A DNA stretch of 64,000 nucleotides from Chloroflexota bacterium (GTDB lineage: Bacteria; Chloroflexota; Dehalococcoidia; Lucifugimonadales; SAR202-VII-2): NCBI GenBank assembly GCA_003228115.1, contig QEVV01000001.1:558001-622000 (forward strand), written 5' to 3'. The notes beneath the pieces are model-generated. The model was not told where the DNA came from and made no database searches. It saw only the letters and a list, made by a program, of their open reading frames with translations. Both the position numbers and the translations under genes were made by a program. This document shows positions 25,945 through 33,377 of the stretch, piece by piece. Position 1 is the stretch's first letter, and each line of letters begins with the position of its first letter.

Positions 25945-26453
25945 ACCTCTTGGCGACCTCTGCGCTCAAGTCCAAGGGCCGCCGCTCTCAACGCGGGCTC
26001 CTTCTGGCCGCGCTCTTCGTTGTCGTAGGGCTGGTGTCCGCAGCCTGCTACACAGGAACGGGCTCTTACCCTGTCGAAGTTTTCTCAGAGATGCACTATT
26101 CCCAAAGCTTCAAGGCCGCAGAGCCGCCTAGGCTCCATCCACCCCTAGGCTCGGTGCCACGGAACTTCCGCGACGGGTCCGACAACGGTGCGGAACTGTT
26201 CGCCGTAAATTGCTCCATGTGCCACGGCGTTACAGGCAAGGGAAATGGCACAGTTCTAAAGGCATTGACCATCAAGTATAAGTACGTCCCCGTTATGGAC
26301 CCGGACCTCTCCAGCGACGCCGCGTCCAGCCTTAGTGATGAGGGAATAGCCAGCTTGATCCGGCAGGGCGTCAACGTTATGCCGTCCTTCTCTAAGCTCC
26401 TCACAGAGGAGGAGATCAGGCTTATCACTCAGTATGTGAGAACCCTGCAGTAG
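25941..26453 (+). CDS. actE: ActE, monoheme cytochrome c lipoprotein
   Basis: A 170-residue exported protein. A hydrophobic signal ends in the lipobox LVSAAC, and the heme site CSMCHG lies near residue 90 with a distal Met candidate in VMPSFSKLLTEEE. It matches ActE, the mobile-side cytochrome of Alternative Complex III. GTG 25941 overlaps the actD stop (GTGA) and has AGGAG upstream; the GTG at 25929 used by the track lacks spacing for a ribosome site. A terminator follows, so no oxidase genes belong to this operon. Confidence 0.88.
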   Translation: MNLLATSALKSKGRRSQRGLLLAALFVVVGLVSAACYTGTGSYPVEVFSEMHYSQSFKAAEPPRLHPPLGSVPRNFRDGSDNGAELFAVNCSMCHGVTGKGNGTVLKALTIKYKYVPVMDPDLSSDAASSLSDEGIASLIRQGVNVMPSFSKLLTEEEIRLITQYVRTLQ

Positions 26454-26475
26454 CTGATACCTCCCGAACACTGGA

Positions 26476-26510
26476 AGGAGCGCAGTCTTTGACTGCGCTC
26501 CTCTGTTTTC
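26476..26510 (+). terminator. Rho-independent terminator of the ACIII operon
   Basis: A perfect 12-bp stem AGGAGCGCAGTC/GACTGCGCTCCT with a TTT loop is followed by TCTGTTTTC. It lies 22 bases after the actE stop. Confidence 0.92.
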
Positions 26511-26556
26511 GCCCCCAATTAGTAATCGGAGCCCATTGCTCCAGATGCTACTTCAG

Positions 26557-26586
26557 TTGAGGTGTTCCCAGGCGATGTGCTATAGT
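26557..26586 (+). promoter_or_regulatory. promoter of rpsU
   Basis: TTGAGG and TATAGT are 18 bases apart, with a TGC just before the -10 that makes an extended -10. The ATG of rpsU is 42 bases downstream. Confidence 0.6.
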
Positions 26587-26628
26587 ACTCAGGTTCAACA
26601 ACTAACCAGCATCTGAGAGGAAAAGTAG

Positions 26629-26814
26629 ATGGCCCATGTACTGTTGCGGGAAGGCGAGTCACCGGAGAACCTGCTCCACCGCTTTCGCGCGTCGGTAGCT
26701 CGGTCCGGCCTTATGAAGGAACTCAAGGATCGCCGGTTCTTCAAGTCGAAGGGTGAGAAGGAACGCTTGGCAGCCAAGCGTAGCGCTCGTCGACGGCGGC
26801 GCTCCGGGAACTAG
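26629..26814 (+). CDS. rpsU: 30S ribosomal protein S21
   Basis: A 61-residue, very basic protein. EGESPENLLHRFRASVARSG near the N-terminus and the C-terminal Arg/Lys run (KRSARRRRRSGN) match S21, which helps 30S subunits select mRNA. The start has GAGAGG upstream. The gene is monocistronic, with its own promoter and terminator. Confidence 0.93.
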   Translation: MAHVLLREGESPENLLHRFRASVARSGLMKELKDRRFFKSKGEKERLAAKRSARRRRRSGN

Positions 26815-26836
26815 ACCCCCTTAACACGTACGATCT

Positions 26837-26867
26837 GAAGGACGCTCTCGCCATGAGGGCGTCCTTC
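26837..26867 (+). terminator. terminator after rpsU
   Basis: A 9-bp stem GAAGGACGC/GCGTCCTTC with possible inner CTC/GAG pairing is followed by ACTGCTTTAAT. The T-run is short, so strength is moderate. Confidence 0.6.
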
Positions 26868-26872
26868 ACTGC

Positions 26873-26901
26873 TTTAATGGGGGTTCCCTCGGCGCTACAA
26901 T
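26873..26901 (+). promoter_or_regulatory. probable promoter of polA
   Basis: TTTAAT and TACAAT are 17 bases apart; the -10 lies 38 bases before the polA ATG. The -35 is weak, but TACAAT matches the -10 seen before other genes here. Confidence 0.45.
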
Positions 26902-26939
26902 GAGCGCGGTCTATCGCCCACCTCAATAGGATCAACCCC

Positions 26940-29690
26940 ATGGTTCTTCAGCCCACCAAATCCCTCTTCGCCGACGACGAGCAGCCGCTCCTTCTCCTGA
27001 TGGACGGGCATGCTTTGGTCCATCGAGCATTCCACGCAATCACGACCTCTCTCACCATTCGAAAGACCGGCGAGGAGGTGCGCGGCGTCTACGGCTTCGC
27101 CAATACGTTCCTGAAGGTGCTGGAAGACCGCCGTCCCACGCACTGCGCCATAGCCTTCGACCTGCCCACACCCACCATTCGGCACAAGGCTTTCGCCGCC
27201 TACAAGGCGCAGCGGCCATCAATGCCAGACGACCTTCGGGGGCAGTTCCCTTGGATCAAGCAACTCTTGGAAGCCTTCCAAGTCCCCATCTTCGAGATGG
27301 ACGGCTATGAAGCTGACGATGTCCTGGGCACACTCTGCCGCCTAGCCGAAGAGAAGCGGGTGCAGACCCTGATTCTCACCGGTGACACCGACACACTCCA
27401 GCTCGTGTCTCCGTGGGTTCGGATCTTGATGTTCATGAGCGGCCAAAACCAGGTGATCTTTGACGAGGTGAAGGTCGCAGAACGGTACGGGGGTCTCACA
27501 CCCTTCCAGCAGCCCGACGTGAAGGCGCTTCAGGGCGACTCCTCGGACAATATCCCCGGGGTTCCGGGGATTGGGGCCAAGACGGCCATCAAGCTCATCC
27601 AGCAGTTCGGTAGCATTGAGGGTCTTTACGACCACCTGCCTGAAGTGGAACCAGTCAGAATCCGCCAGACCCTCGAAGAAAACAAGGATGCTGCTGTGCA
27701 GGGCAAATGGCTCACCACCATAGTGCGGGACCTGCCCTTGGAATTGGACATGGAGGCCTCGGCCTTCTGGAAGTACGACCGCCAAGATGTGTTGGCCCTG
27801 CTACGGGAATTGGAGTTCAACAGCATCGTGCCAAGAGTTCCCGAGGGAAAGCGCTCGGCCAATGGAACGCCCACTCCACCAATCGCCGTGGCCGAAGTCG
27901 ACTACGTCACTGTCGACACTCCCGACAAGCTAGAGAAGATGGTAACCAGCCTTCAACAAGCAGGCTCATTCGCCTTCGAGGCGGAGACCACCGGTCCCCA
28001 GGCAATGAACACCGACCTTGTGGGGCTCTCCTTTGCCCCTAAAGAGGGACAGGCCTTCTACCTGCCCCTAGCCCACGAGGAAGGTCAACAGCTCCCCAAG
28101 CGCGAAGCACTCGAGACCATCGGCCCTTTGCTTCATGACCCCGCCCTAAAGAAGACCAGCCACAATGCTCAGTTCTCTATGACAGTGCTCGGAGAAGTGG
28201 GCATTGCAGTGGAGGGGCTGGAGCAGGACGTGATGATCGCGGCGCATGTGCTAGGAGAGAAGGCCGTTACCTTGAAGGGCTTGGCGTTCGGCCGCCTCAA
28301 CGAGGAACTGACCCCCCTGACTGAATTGACGGGAACGGGGAGGAAGCAGGTAACGCTGGCCCAGGTACCCGTCGAGAAAACGGCCCAATATGCCTGTGCC
28401 AATGTTGACATGGCGCTGCGGCTCCAGGACCTCTTCAATATCGAGTTGAAAAAAGACGGCCTAACTCACATTCTCGACGACCTCGAAACACCCTTGGTTC
28501 CCGTGCTAGTGCAGATGCAACGGCATGGCATTGCTCTGAACACGGAGTTATTGGCGACGATGTCGGAGAGCCTGGGCACACAGTTGGCGCGCCTGGAACA
28601 GGAGTCCTACGACGCAGTGGGGCATATGTTCAACATTAGCTCGCCGCAGCAACTGGCTGTGCTCCTCTATGAGGAGTTGAAGCTGGCGAAGGGGAAGCGC
28701 ACGGCCAGCGGAGGCTACTCCACCGACGCTGCCGCATTGGAGAACCTTCGGGGAGCCCATCCCGTCGTTGAATCTGTTCTTGAGTACCGGCGCCTCAGCA
28801 AGCTGAAGTCCACCTACGTGGATGCCCTGCCCCTGCTGGTAAACCCCCGCACCGGCCGGGTACACACAACGTACAACCAAGCAGGATCAGCGACGGGCCG
28901 GGTGGCCAGCAGCGACCCCAATCTGCAAAACATCCCCGTAAGAGACGAGGATGGCCGCTTGGTACGAAATGCCTTCGTCGCCGAGGGTGCCCCTGAATGG
29001 ACGCTCCTGGCAGCGGACTATTCGCAGATTGAGCTGCGCGTTATGGCGCACCTCTCAATGGACCCCGGGCTACTGGAGGCCTTCCGCCGGGACGAGGACA
29101 TCCATTCGGCAACGGCGGCTCTCGTGCACAATGTGCCCTTGGACCAAGTCACCTCTGGCATGCGACGTCTGGCTAAGGTAATGAACTTCGGAATCATCTA
29201 CGGCCTCAGCGCCTTCGGCATCGCCCAGCAGACAGAGCTTTCTCCTGACGAGGGGACGGTCTTTATCAAGAACTATTTCGAGAAGTACGCCGGCATCAAG
29301 CAATACATCGATGAAACCAAAGAGCAGGTACGCAACCAGGGGTACGTTGAAACCCTTCTGGGCAGGCGTCGTCACATTCCTGAAGTTAGTTCCAGTAACT
29401 TCCAGGTCCGCCAAGCTGGGGAGAGGATGGCAGTGAACATGCCCGTCCAGGGCACAGCGGCGGACATCATCAAGATTGCCATGGTGCGCCTCTATGAAAC
29501 GATGCGCCGCCTGAAGCTGCGGAGCCGCATGCTCCTCCAAGTCCACGACGAACTGATCTTCGAGGTGCCTCAGGAAGAGTTGGAGGAAATGCAGGGCTTG
29601 GTGCTGGACATCATGCCCAAAGCCATGGAGTTGGCGGTACCCCTCAAGGTAGACCTCAAAAAGGGCGACACCTGGGGAGAGATGGAGTAG
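26940..29690 (+). CDS. polA: DNA polymerase I
   Basis: A 916-residue family A polymerase with three domains. The 5' nuclease (residues 18-310) has LLLMDGHALVHRAFHAI, DGYEADDVLG and GDSSDNIPGVPGIG. The middle 3'-5' exonuclease domain (about 320-500) is degenerate: exo I reads FAFEAETTG for the usual DTET, exo II lacks its Asp (HNAQFSM), and exo III reads YACANVD for YAxxD; proofreading is probably lost. The polymerase domain is intact: DYSQIELR, the O-helix RRLAKVMNFGIIYGLSAFG, and VHDELIFE. The last 36 coding bases are part of a direct repeat flanking hicAB. Confidence 0.96.
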   Translation: MVLQPTKSLFADDEQPLLLLMDGHALVHRAFHAITTSLTIRKTGEEVRGVYGFANTFLKVLEDRRPTHCAIAFDLPTPTIRHKAFAAYKAQRPSMPDDLRGQFPWIKQLLEAFQVPIFEMDGYEADDVLGTLCRLAEEKRVQTLILTGDTDTLQLVSPWVRILMFMSGQNQVIFDEVKVAERYGGLTPFQQPDVKALQGDSSDNIPGVPGIGAKTAIKLIQQFGSIEGLYDHLPEVEPVRIRQTLEENKDAAVQGKWLTTIVRDLPLELDMEASAFWKYDRQDVLALLRELEFNSIVPRVPEGKRSANGTPTPPIAVAEVDYVTVDTPDKLEKMVTSLQQAGSFAFEAETTGPQAMNTDLVGLSFAPKEGQAFYLPLAHEEGQQLPKREALETIGPLLHDPALKKTSHNAQFSMTVLGEVGIAVEGLEQDVMIAAHVLGEKAVTLKGLAFGRLNEELTPLTELTGTGRKQVTLAQVPVEKTAQYACANVDMALRLQDLFNIELKKDGLTHILDDLETPLVPVLVQMQRHGIALNTELLATMSESLGTQLARLEQESYDAVGHMFNISSPQQLAVLLYEELKLAKGKRTASGGYSTDAAALENLRGAHPVVESVLEYRRLSKLKSTYVDALPLLVNPRTGRVHTTYNQAGSATGRVASSDPNLQNIPVRDEDGRLVRNAFVAEGAPEWTLLAADYSQIELRVMAHLSMDPGLLEAFRRDEDIHSATAALVHNVPLDQVTSGMRRLAKVMNFGIIYGLSAFGIAQQTELSPDEGTVFIKNYFEKYAGIKQYIDETKEQVRNQGYVETLLGRRRHIPEVSSSNFQVRQAGERMAVNMPVQGTAADIIKIAMVRLYETMRRLKLRSRMLLQVHDELIFEVPQEELEEMQGLVLDIMPKAMELAVPLKVDLKKGDTWGEME

Positions 29691-29692
29691 GG
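29655..29692 (+). repeat. direct repeat copy 1 (polA 3' end)
   Basis: Thirty-eight bases covering the last codons and stop of polA (LKKGDTWGEME, TAG, GG) recur 540 bases downstream with one mismatch. Together the copies bracket hicAB. Confidence 0.9.
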
Positions 29693-29729
29693 TCCGTACC
29701 AAACCTGCCACCGCCGAGGTTCCCGGAAA

Positions 29730-29957
29730 ATGCCCGAACTGCGAAATGTACGGCCGGAGGATGCGATCCAGGCCTTCAGCCAGGCTGGTGGTCTTGTCCG
29801 GTGGGGCAAAGGCAGCCACATGAACATCAAGATGCCAAACGGGCAGATCGTGACCATTCCGGTGGGGCGAGGGCCGGTTAAGCAAGGGCTGCTTCGGGCG
29901 GCCATTCGTAAGGCCGGAATTACTGAAGCCGAGTACATCCGGCTTCTGGAGGCATAG
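29730..29957 (+). CDS. hicA: HicA-family toxin (mRNA interferase)
   Basis: A 75-residue protein of the HicA/YcfA family, with a double-stranded-RNA-binding-like fold that cleaves mRNA when free of antitoxin. The catalytic His lies in WGKGSHMNIKMPNG, followed by TIPVGRGPVKQGLLRAAIRKAGI. The stop is one base before hicB. This toxin-antitoxin pair lies between polA and a second copy of the polA 3' end, so it looks inserted. Confidence 0.85.
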   Translation: MPELRNVRPEDAIQAFSQAGGLVRWGKGSHMNIKMPNGQIVTIPVGRGPVKQGLLRAAIRKAGITEAEYIRLLEA

Positions 29958-29958
29958 C

Positions 29959-30174
29959 ATGGAATATTTCTTGATAATTCACGCGGCGGAAGAAGGCGGC
30001 TACTGGGTAGAAGTACCCGCTTTGCCGGGCTGTTTCGCACAAGGTGAGACCATTGAGGACGCGATTGAAGACGCCCGCGAGGCGATCCCTTCTCATAGGG
30101 AAGCCCTCCGAGCGGAGGGGCAAGACCTTCCCAATGAACACATTGTTGTCGCGACCACAGCCGTGGAGGGGTAA
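29959..30174 (+). CDS. hicB: HicB-family antitoxin
   Basis: A 71-residue HicB protein with the degenerate RNase-H-like fold: GYWVEVPALPGCFAQGETIEDAIEDAREAI is the family signature. It has no added DNA-binding domain, so autoregulation would have to work through another part of the complex. It neutralises the upstream HicA. The gene ends 20 bases before the second polA-derived repeat. Confidence 0.88.
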   Translation: MEYFLIIHAAEEGGYWVEVPALPGCFAQGETIEDAIEDAREAIPSHREALRAEGQDLPNEHIVVATTAVEG

Positions 30175-30194
30175 AGCACACCCTCGCGCTGCCT

Positions 30195-30232
30195 CTCAAA
30201 AAGGGCGACACCTGGGGAGAAATGGAGTAGGG
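30195..30232 (+). repeat. direct repeat copy 2 (polA 3' end remnant)
   Basis: This copy matches 29655-29692 at 37 of 38 bases. In the polA frame the surrounding sequence still reads LALPLKKGDTWGEME and a stop, so it is a remnant of a polA 3' end without the rest of the gene. Its GGAG also provides the ribosome site of the next gene. Confidence 0.9.
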
Positions 30233-30235
30233 AAG

Positions 30236-30763
30236 ATGGCTAGGCGTGAGAGCAGTATCTGTTTCGCATTCGAAGGGGCTACCTACCAGGTATTCAAAGT
30301 GGTGGAGGTTCTAAGGGATAGGAACCCCCAGGTGGTAATTGCCTTCGCACAGTCCGACGATGAGCATGTCTCTCTTCACCAGCAAGACCATACCATCCTG
30401 AAAACCCACTATGATGCGCACAAACCATCTTCAGGCTGGTATCAGAGCAGAATTGAAGCGGCCCTGAGCATGGGCTTGCGGAACCCAAGCAGGCACGGTT
30501 CATATACTCATCAGATCCCCCTTTTGAGCATTGCAAACGTCAAGGGGCACTATCTGTTGGGAAAGCGAATCGAGCTCAAGAGTCTCGTTGTGACGAAACG
30601 GAAGAAATGTCAGACACTCTCCGCTCCTTCCCAGAGTTTCTGGGTGGATCTCTTCCTGTCCACCCAAGGCAACTACCACGACGGAGGAGCCTTCAGAATC
30701 GCCACCTTCCTGGGGGAAGTCTCAGGGGATGTGGCTATCGATGGCCCGATAACTAGTGCGTAG
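30236..30763 (+). CDS. hypothetical protein
   Basis: No family is recognised. The 175-residue product is basic, soluble and rich in beta-type segments (VVEVLRDRNPQVVIAFAQSDDEHVSLHQQDH; FWVDLFLSTQGNYHDGGAFRIATFLGE). The track starts at 30044 inside hicB in another frame, but ATG 30236 has GGAG eight bases upstream, supplied by the repeat. It is just outside the hicAB insertion and may be part of the same imported segment. Confidence 0.65.
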   Translation: MARRESSICFAFEGATYQVFKVVEVLRDRNPQVVIAFAQSDDEHVSLHQQDHTILKTHYDAHKPSSGWYQSRIEAALSMGLRNPSRHGSYTHQIPLLSIANVKGHYLLGKRIELKSLVVTKRKKCQTLSAPSQSFWVDLFLSTQGNYHDGGAFRIATFLGEVSGDVAIDGPITSA

Positions 30764-30815
30764 ACATCCACCACTTGCCTATTCCAGCTTGCCTGCCTGG
30801 GCTTGACGAGCCCCC

Positions 30816-31625
30816 ATGCCTGAACTCCCAGAAGTCGAATCGCTGAGGCGCCATCTGATCAAGTCCGGCCTTGTGGGCCGGACTATCGTTGAGGCGCGGC
30901 TGGACTGGCGTAAGGCTGTCCGCGAGCCTGACCCTGATACCTTCTCTCAAGCCATTAGGGGACGCCGCGTCGAAGGAATCGAGCGGCGGGCCAAGTACCT
31001 GTTGATCCGCCTGGATGGCCCCACGCTCGTCGTACACCTGCGCATGACCGGCAACCTGACAATGGAGTCGGCTGATGCCGAACCCGCCCGTACGGTACGC
31101 AATGCCTTCGTGCTGGACGACAACCGGGAACTGCGGTTCCATGATTTCCGCAAACTAGGGCAGATGTGGCTCCTGGCTGATACAGCCCCACTGCTGTCCC
31201 GCCTTGGTCCTGAGCCCCTGGATACCGATTTCACCGCTGAGGTGCTTCAAAGCAGGCTACAAAGATCAGCACCCATCAAGCCTTTGCTTCTGGAACAGGA
31301 CGTTCTGGCAGGCGTTGGCAACATCTATGCCGATGAGGCCCTGTGGTGCGCCAAGATAGGCCCTCTACGCCCCGCTCAGGAGCTTTCCGTCGAAGAGGTC
31401 ACAAGGCTCCACCAGTGTCTACGAAGCGTGCTCACTGAGGCCACTGACCGTCTGGAAGACTCGCCACCCTTTAGCTGGCCCTCCTCTGAGTCCTTCAAGG
31501 GACCGAACGTGTTCCATGTGCCAAGGCGCGAAGGAGAAATTTGCTCCCGCTGTGGCGGCCCAATCTCTAAACGAACGATTCGAGGCCGCAGCGCCTATTT
31601 CTGCCCGGCGTGCCAGCGGAACTGA
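30816..31625 (+). CDS. mutM: formamidopyrimidine-DNA glycosylase (Fpg/MutM)
   Basis: A 269-residue base-excision glycosylase/AP lyase that removes 8-oxoguanine. MPELPEVE supplies the catalytic Pro2 and Glu3 after Met removal; VVHLRMTGNL carries the conserved Lys/Arg region, and QDVLAGVGNIYADEALW is the helix-two-turn-helix. The C-terminal zinc finger is complete: CSRCGG and CPACQ. Length is standard. It follows an unknown gene by 52 bases. Confidence 0.96.
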   Translation: MPELPEVESLRRHLIKSGLVGRTIVEARLDWRKAVREPDPDTFSQAIRGRRVEGIERRAKYLLIRLDGPTLVVHLRMTGNLTMESADAEPARTVRNAFVLDDNRELRFHDFRKLGQMWLLADTAPLLSRLGPEPLDTDFTAEVLQSRLQRSAPIKPLLLEQDVLAGVGNIYADEALWCAKIGPLRPAQELSVEEVTRLHQCLRSVLTEATDRLEDSPPFSWPSSESFKGPNVFHVPRREGEICSRCGGPISKRTIRGRSAYFCPACQRN

Positions 31626-31630
31626 ACGCA

Positions 31631-31659
31631 TTGACTAGGCTGGCGGCGCTGCATACAAT
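31631..31659 (+). promoter_or_regulatory. promoter of the FmdB-like gene
   Basis: TTGACT and TACAAT are separated by exactly 17 bases, 32 bases before the downstream ATG and directly after the mutM stop. Confidence 0.7.
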
Positions 31660-31691
31660 CCAACTCAGATGCTTCAGGTAGGAGGAACGAG

Positions 31692-31958
31692 ATGCCCCTA
31701 TACGAATACGTTTGCAATGAATGCGGCGATCGCATGGAAGTGCTGCGCACTATGACCAAGTCGGACGAGGCCGTCACATGCCTCTCATGCAGCGCGCCGG
31801 CCCGCCGGGTTCTGTCGGTCTTTGCCTCCCGAACGAAAGCCGGGGCGGGTACCGGTATGGCCTCCCCTGGCGACTTCCCGAACTTCCCGACCCCCAGCAC
31901 GCCAGGCGGTGGCTTCGGCGGTTGCGGCGCGGGCGCGGGCGGGTGCGCCTGCCACTGA
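31692..31958 (+). CDS. FmdB-type zinc ribbon protein
   Basis: An 88-residue protein. The first 45 residues are an FmdB/CxxC_CxxC_SSSS zinc ribbon: MPLYEYVCNECGD, then VTCLSCSAPARRVLSVF. The rest is Gly/Pro-rich and ends GGFGGCGAGAGGCACH with three cysteines, common in this family. The function is unknown, probably a small regulatory or metal-related protein. AGGAGG precedes the ATG. Confidence 0.85.
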   Translation: MPLYEYVCNECGDRMEVLRTMTKSDEAVTCLSCSAPARRVLSVFASRTKAGAGTGMASPGDFPNFPTPSTPGGGFGGCGAGAGGCACH

Positions 31959-32028
31959 CCGCAGCTTTCGACCTCAGGGTGCTCTTGGGACGCTAAGGTT
32001 CCCAGGAGTTGAATATCGTCTAAGCGTA

Positions 32029-32079
32029 AGGGGCGGAGGAGAGGGAGCGGCTGTTAACCGCTTGCTCTTCCCTGCCCCT
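32029..32079 (+). other. long imperfect hairpin in a non-coding gap
   Basis: Two 22-base arms (AGGGGCGGAGGAGAGGGAGCGG and CCGCTTGCTCTTCCCTGCCCCT) pair at 20 of 22 positions counting G-U, around a 7-base loop CTGTTAA. G-U pairs occur only if the plus strand is transcribed. No T-run follows. It may be a stable RNA 3' end or a structured leader remnant; no known family is recognised. Confidence 0.45.
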
Positions 32080-32133
32080 ACCCATGTGCAACGGGTCAGC
32101 GGCCTCAACTAGCTATAAACGGGCTCATCTCGC

Positions 32134-32162
32134 TTGTTGAGCCATAGCGGCCATGCTACAAT
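32134..32162 (+). promoter_or_regulatory. promoter of the inositol-lipid cluster
   Basis: TTGTTG and TACAAT are exactly 17 bases apart. The TTG used as start by the ORF track lies inside this -35 box, which supports the later start at 32233 and a leader of about 65 bases. Confidence 0.65.
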
Positions 32163-32232
32163 TTCGCCGTTCCTAGCTGGCCTTTGCGAGCACGCGTGCA
32201 CCAGCTTCAACGGGATTAATCAGGAGTTCAAC

Positions 32233-33309
32233 TTGGGCAAAATCAACACGGCCATAGTGGGTCTGGGCAACTGCGCCTCGTCGCTGGTGCAAGGCATCGT
32301 CAAATACGAAGGCATCGACGACGACAAGTTCGTCCCTGGCATCATGCACCCCCGCATAGGCGAGTATCACATAAGCGATATCAACATCGTCGCAGCCTTT
32401 GACATCGACAAGAACAAGGTGGGCAAAGACGTTTCAGAGGCCATCTTCACAGAGCCCAACAACACGGTAAAGTTCCAGGACGTACCCAAGATGGGCGTGA
32501 CCGTCGAGCGAGGCATGACCCATGACGGTCTTGGGAAATACCTGAGCGAGATCATTACCAAAGCGCCCGGCCCAACGGCGGACATCGTTGGCATCCTCAA
32601 GGAGCGCAAAGTCGATGTACTAGTGAACTTCCTCCCCGTGGGCTCCGAGGAGGCCACCAAATGGTACGTGGAGCAGGCCCTTCAGGCGGGCGTCGCTATG
32701 GTCAACTGCATCCCCGTGTTCATTGCACGTGAAAAGTACTGGGGAGGCAGGTTCAAGGAAGCCGGACTGCCGATCATTGGCGACGATGTGAAGTCTCAGG
32801 TGGGTGCAACCATAACCCACCGGATGCTGACCACATTGTTCCGGCAGCGGGGCGTCCACCTAGACCAGACCTATCAACTAAACTTCGGCGGCAACACAGA
32901 CTTCCTCAACATGCTTGAGCGGGACCGCTTGGAATCTAAAAAGATATCCAAGACCAATTCCGTTACATCGCAGCTCGACTATGAGCTACCCAAAACGTCG
33001 GTTCACGTTGGCCCCAGCGACCATGTGCCCTGGCTGGGCGACCGCAAGTGGTGTTACATCCGCATGGAAGGACACACGTTCGGAGATGTACCGCTGAATC
33101 TTGAGTTGAAGCTTGAGGTTTGGGACAGTCCCAACTCAGCAGGCGTTGTTGTGGACGCAATCCGATGCTGCAAACTGGCCTTGGACCGGGGGATTGCCGG
33201 GGCACTAAAGGGTCCTTCCGCCTACCTGATGAAGTCTCCCCCAACCCAGTACACCGACGATAAAGCACGCATAATGATTGAGGAGTTCATCGCCGGCGGC
33301 AAGGCTTAA
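32233..33309 (+). CDS. ino1: inositol-3-phosphate synthase
   Basis: A 358-residue NAD-dependent synthase that turns glucose 6-phosphate into 1L-myo-inositol 3-phosphate. The Rossmann motif [15 protein letters not shown] opens the protein. [36 protein letters not shown] and [20 protein letters not shown] are the active-site blocks. The compact length fits the actinobacterial/archaeal form. TTG 32233 has AGGAG six bases upstream and follows a promoter, so it is preferred to the track start. Two lipid genes follow in the same direction. Confidence 0.93.
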   Translation: MGKINTAIVGLGNCASSLVQGIVKYEGIDDDKFVPGIMHPRIGEYHISDINIVAAFDIDKNKVGKDVSEAIFTEPNNTVKFQDVPKMGVTVERGMTHDGLGKYLSEIITKAPGPTADIVGILKERKVDVLVNFLPVGSEEATKWYVEQALQAGVAMVNCIPVFIAREKYWGGRFKEAGLPIIGDDVKSQVGATITHRMLTTLFRQRGVHLDQTYQLNFGGNTDFLNMLERDRLESKKISKTNSVTSQLDYELPKTSVHVGPSDHVPWLGDRKWCYIRMEGHTFGDVPLNLELKLEVWDSPNSAGVVVDAIRCCKLALDRGIAGALKGPSAYLMKSPPTQYTDDKARIMIEEFIAGGKA

Positions 33310-33377
33310 CGGTTGCCTAACCGCAGCGCGGTGGCGTCGCCTGTCTCACAGGCGGCAGTCAATGGCAGCAGGTAGCC

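Noticed and set aside
29070-29960. Minus-strand ORF of 296 residues opposite polA and hicA
   Set aside because: It is antisense to two clear genes and carries no motif.
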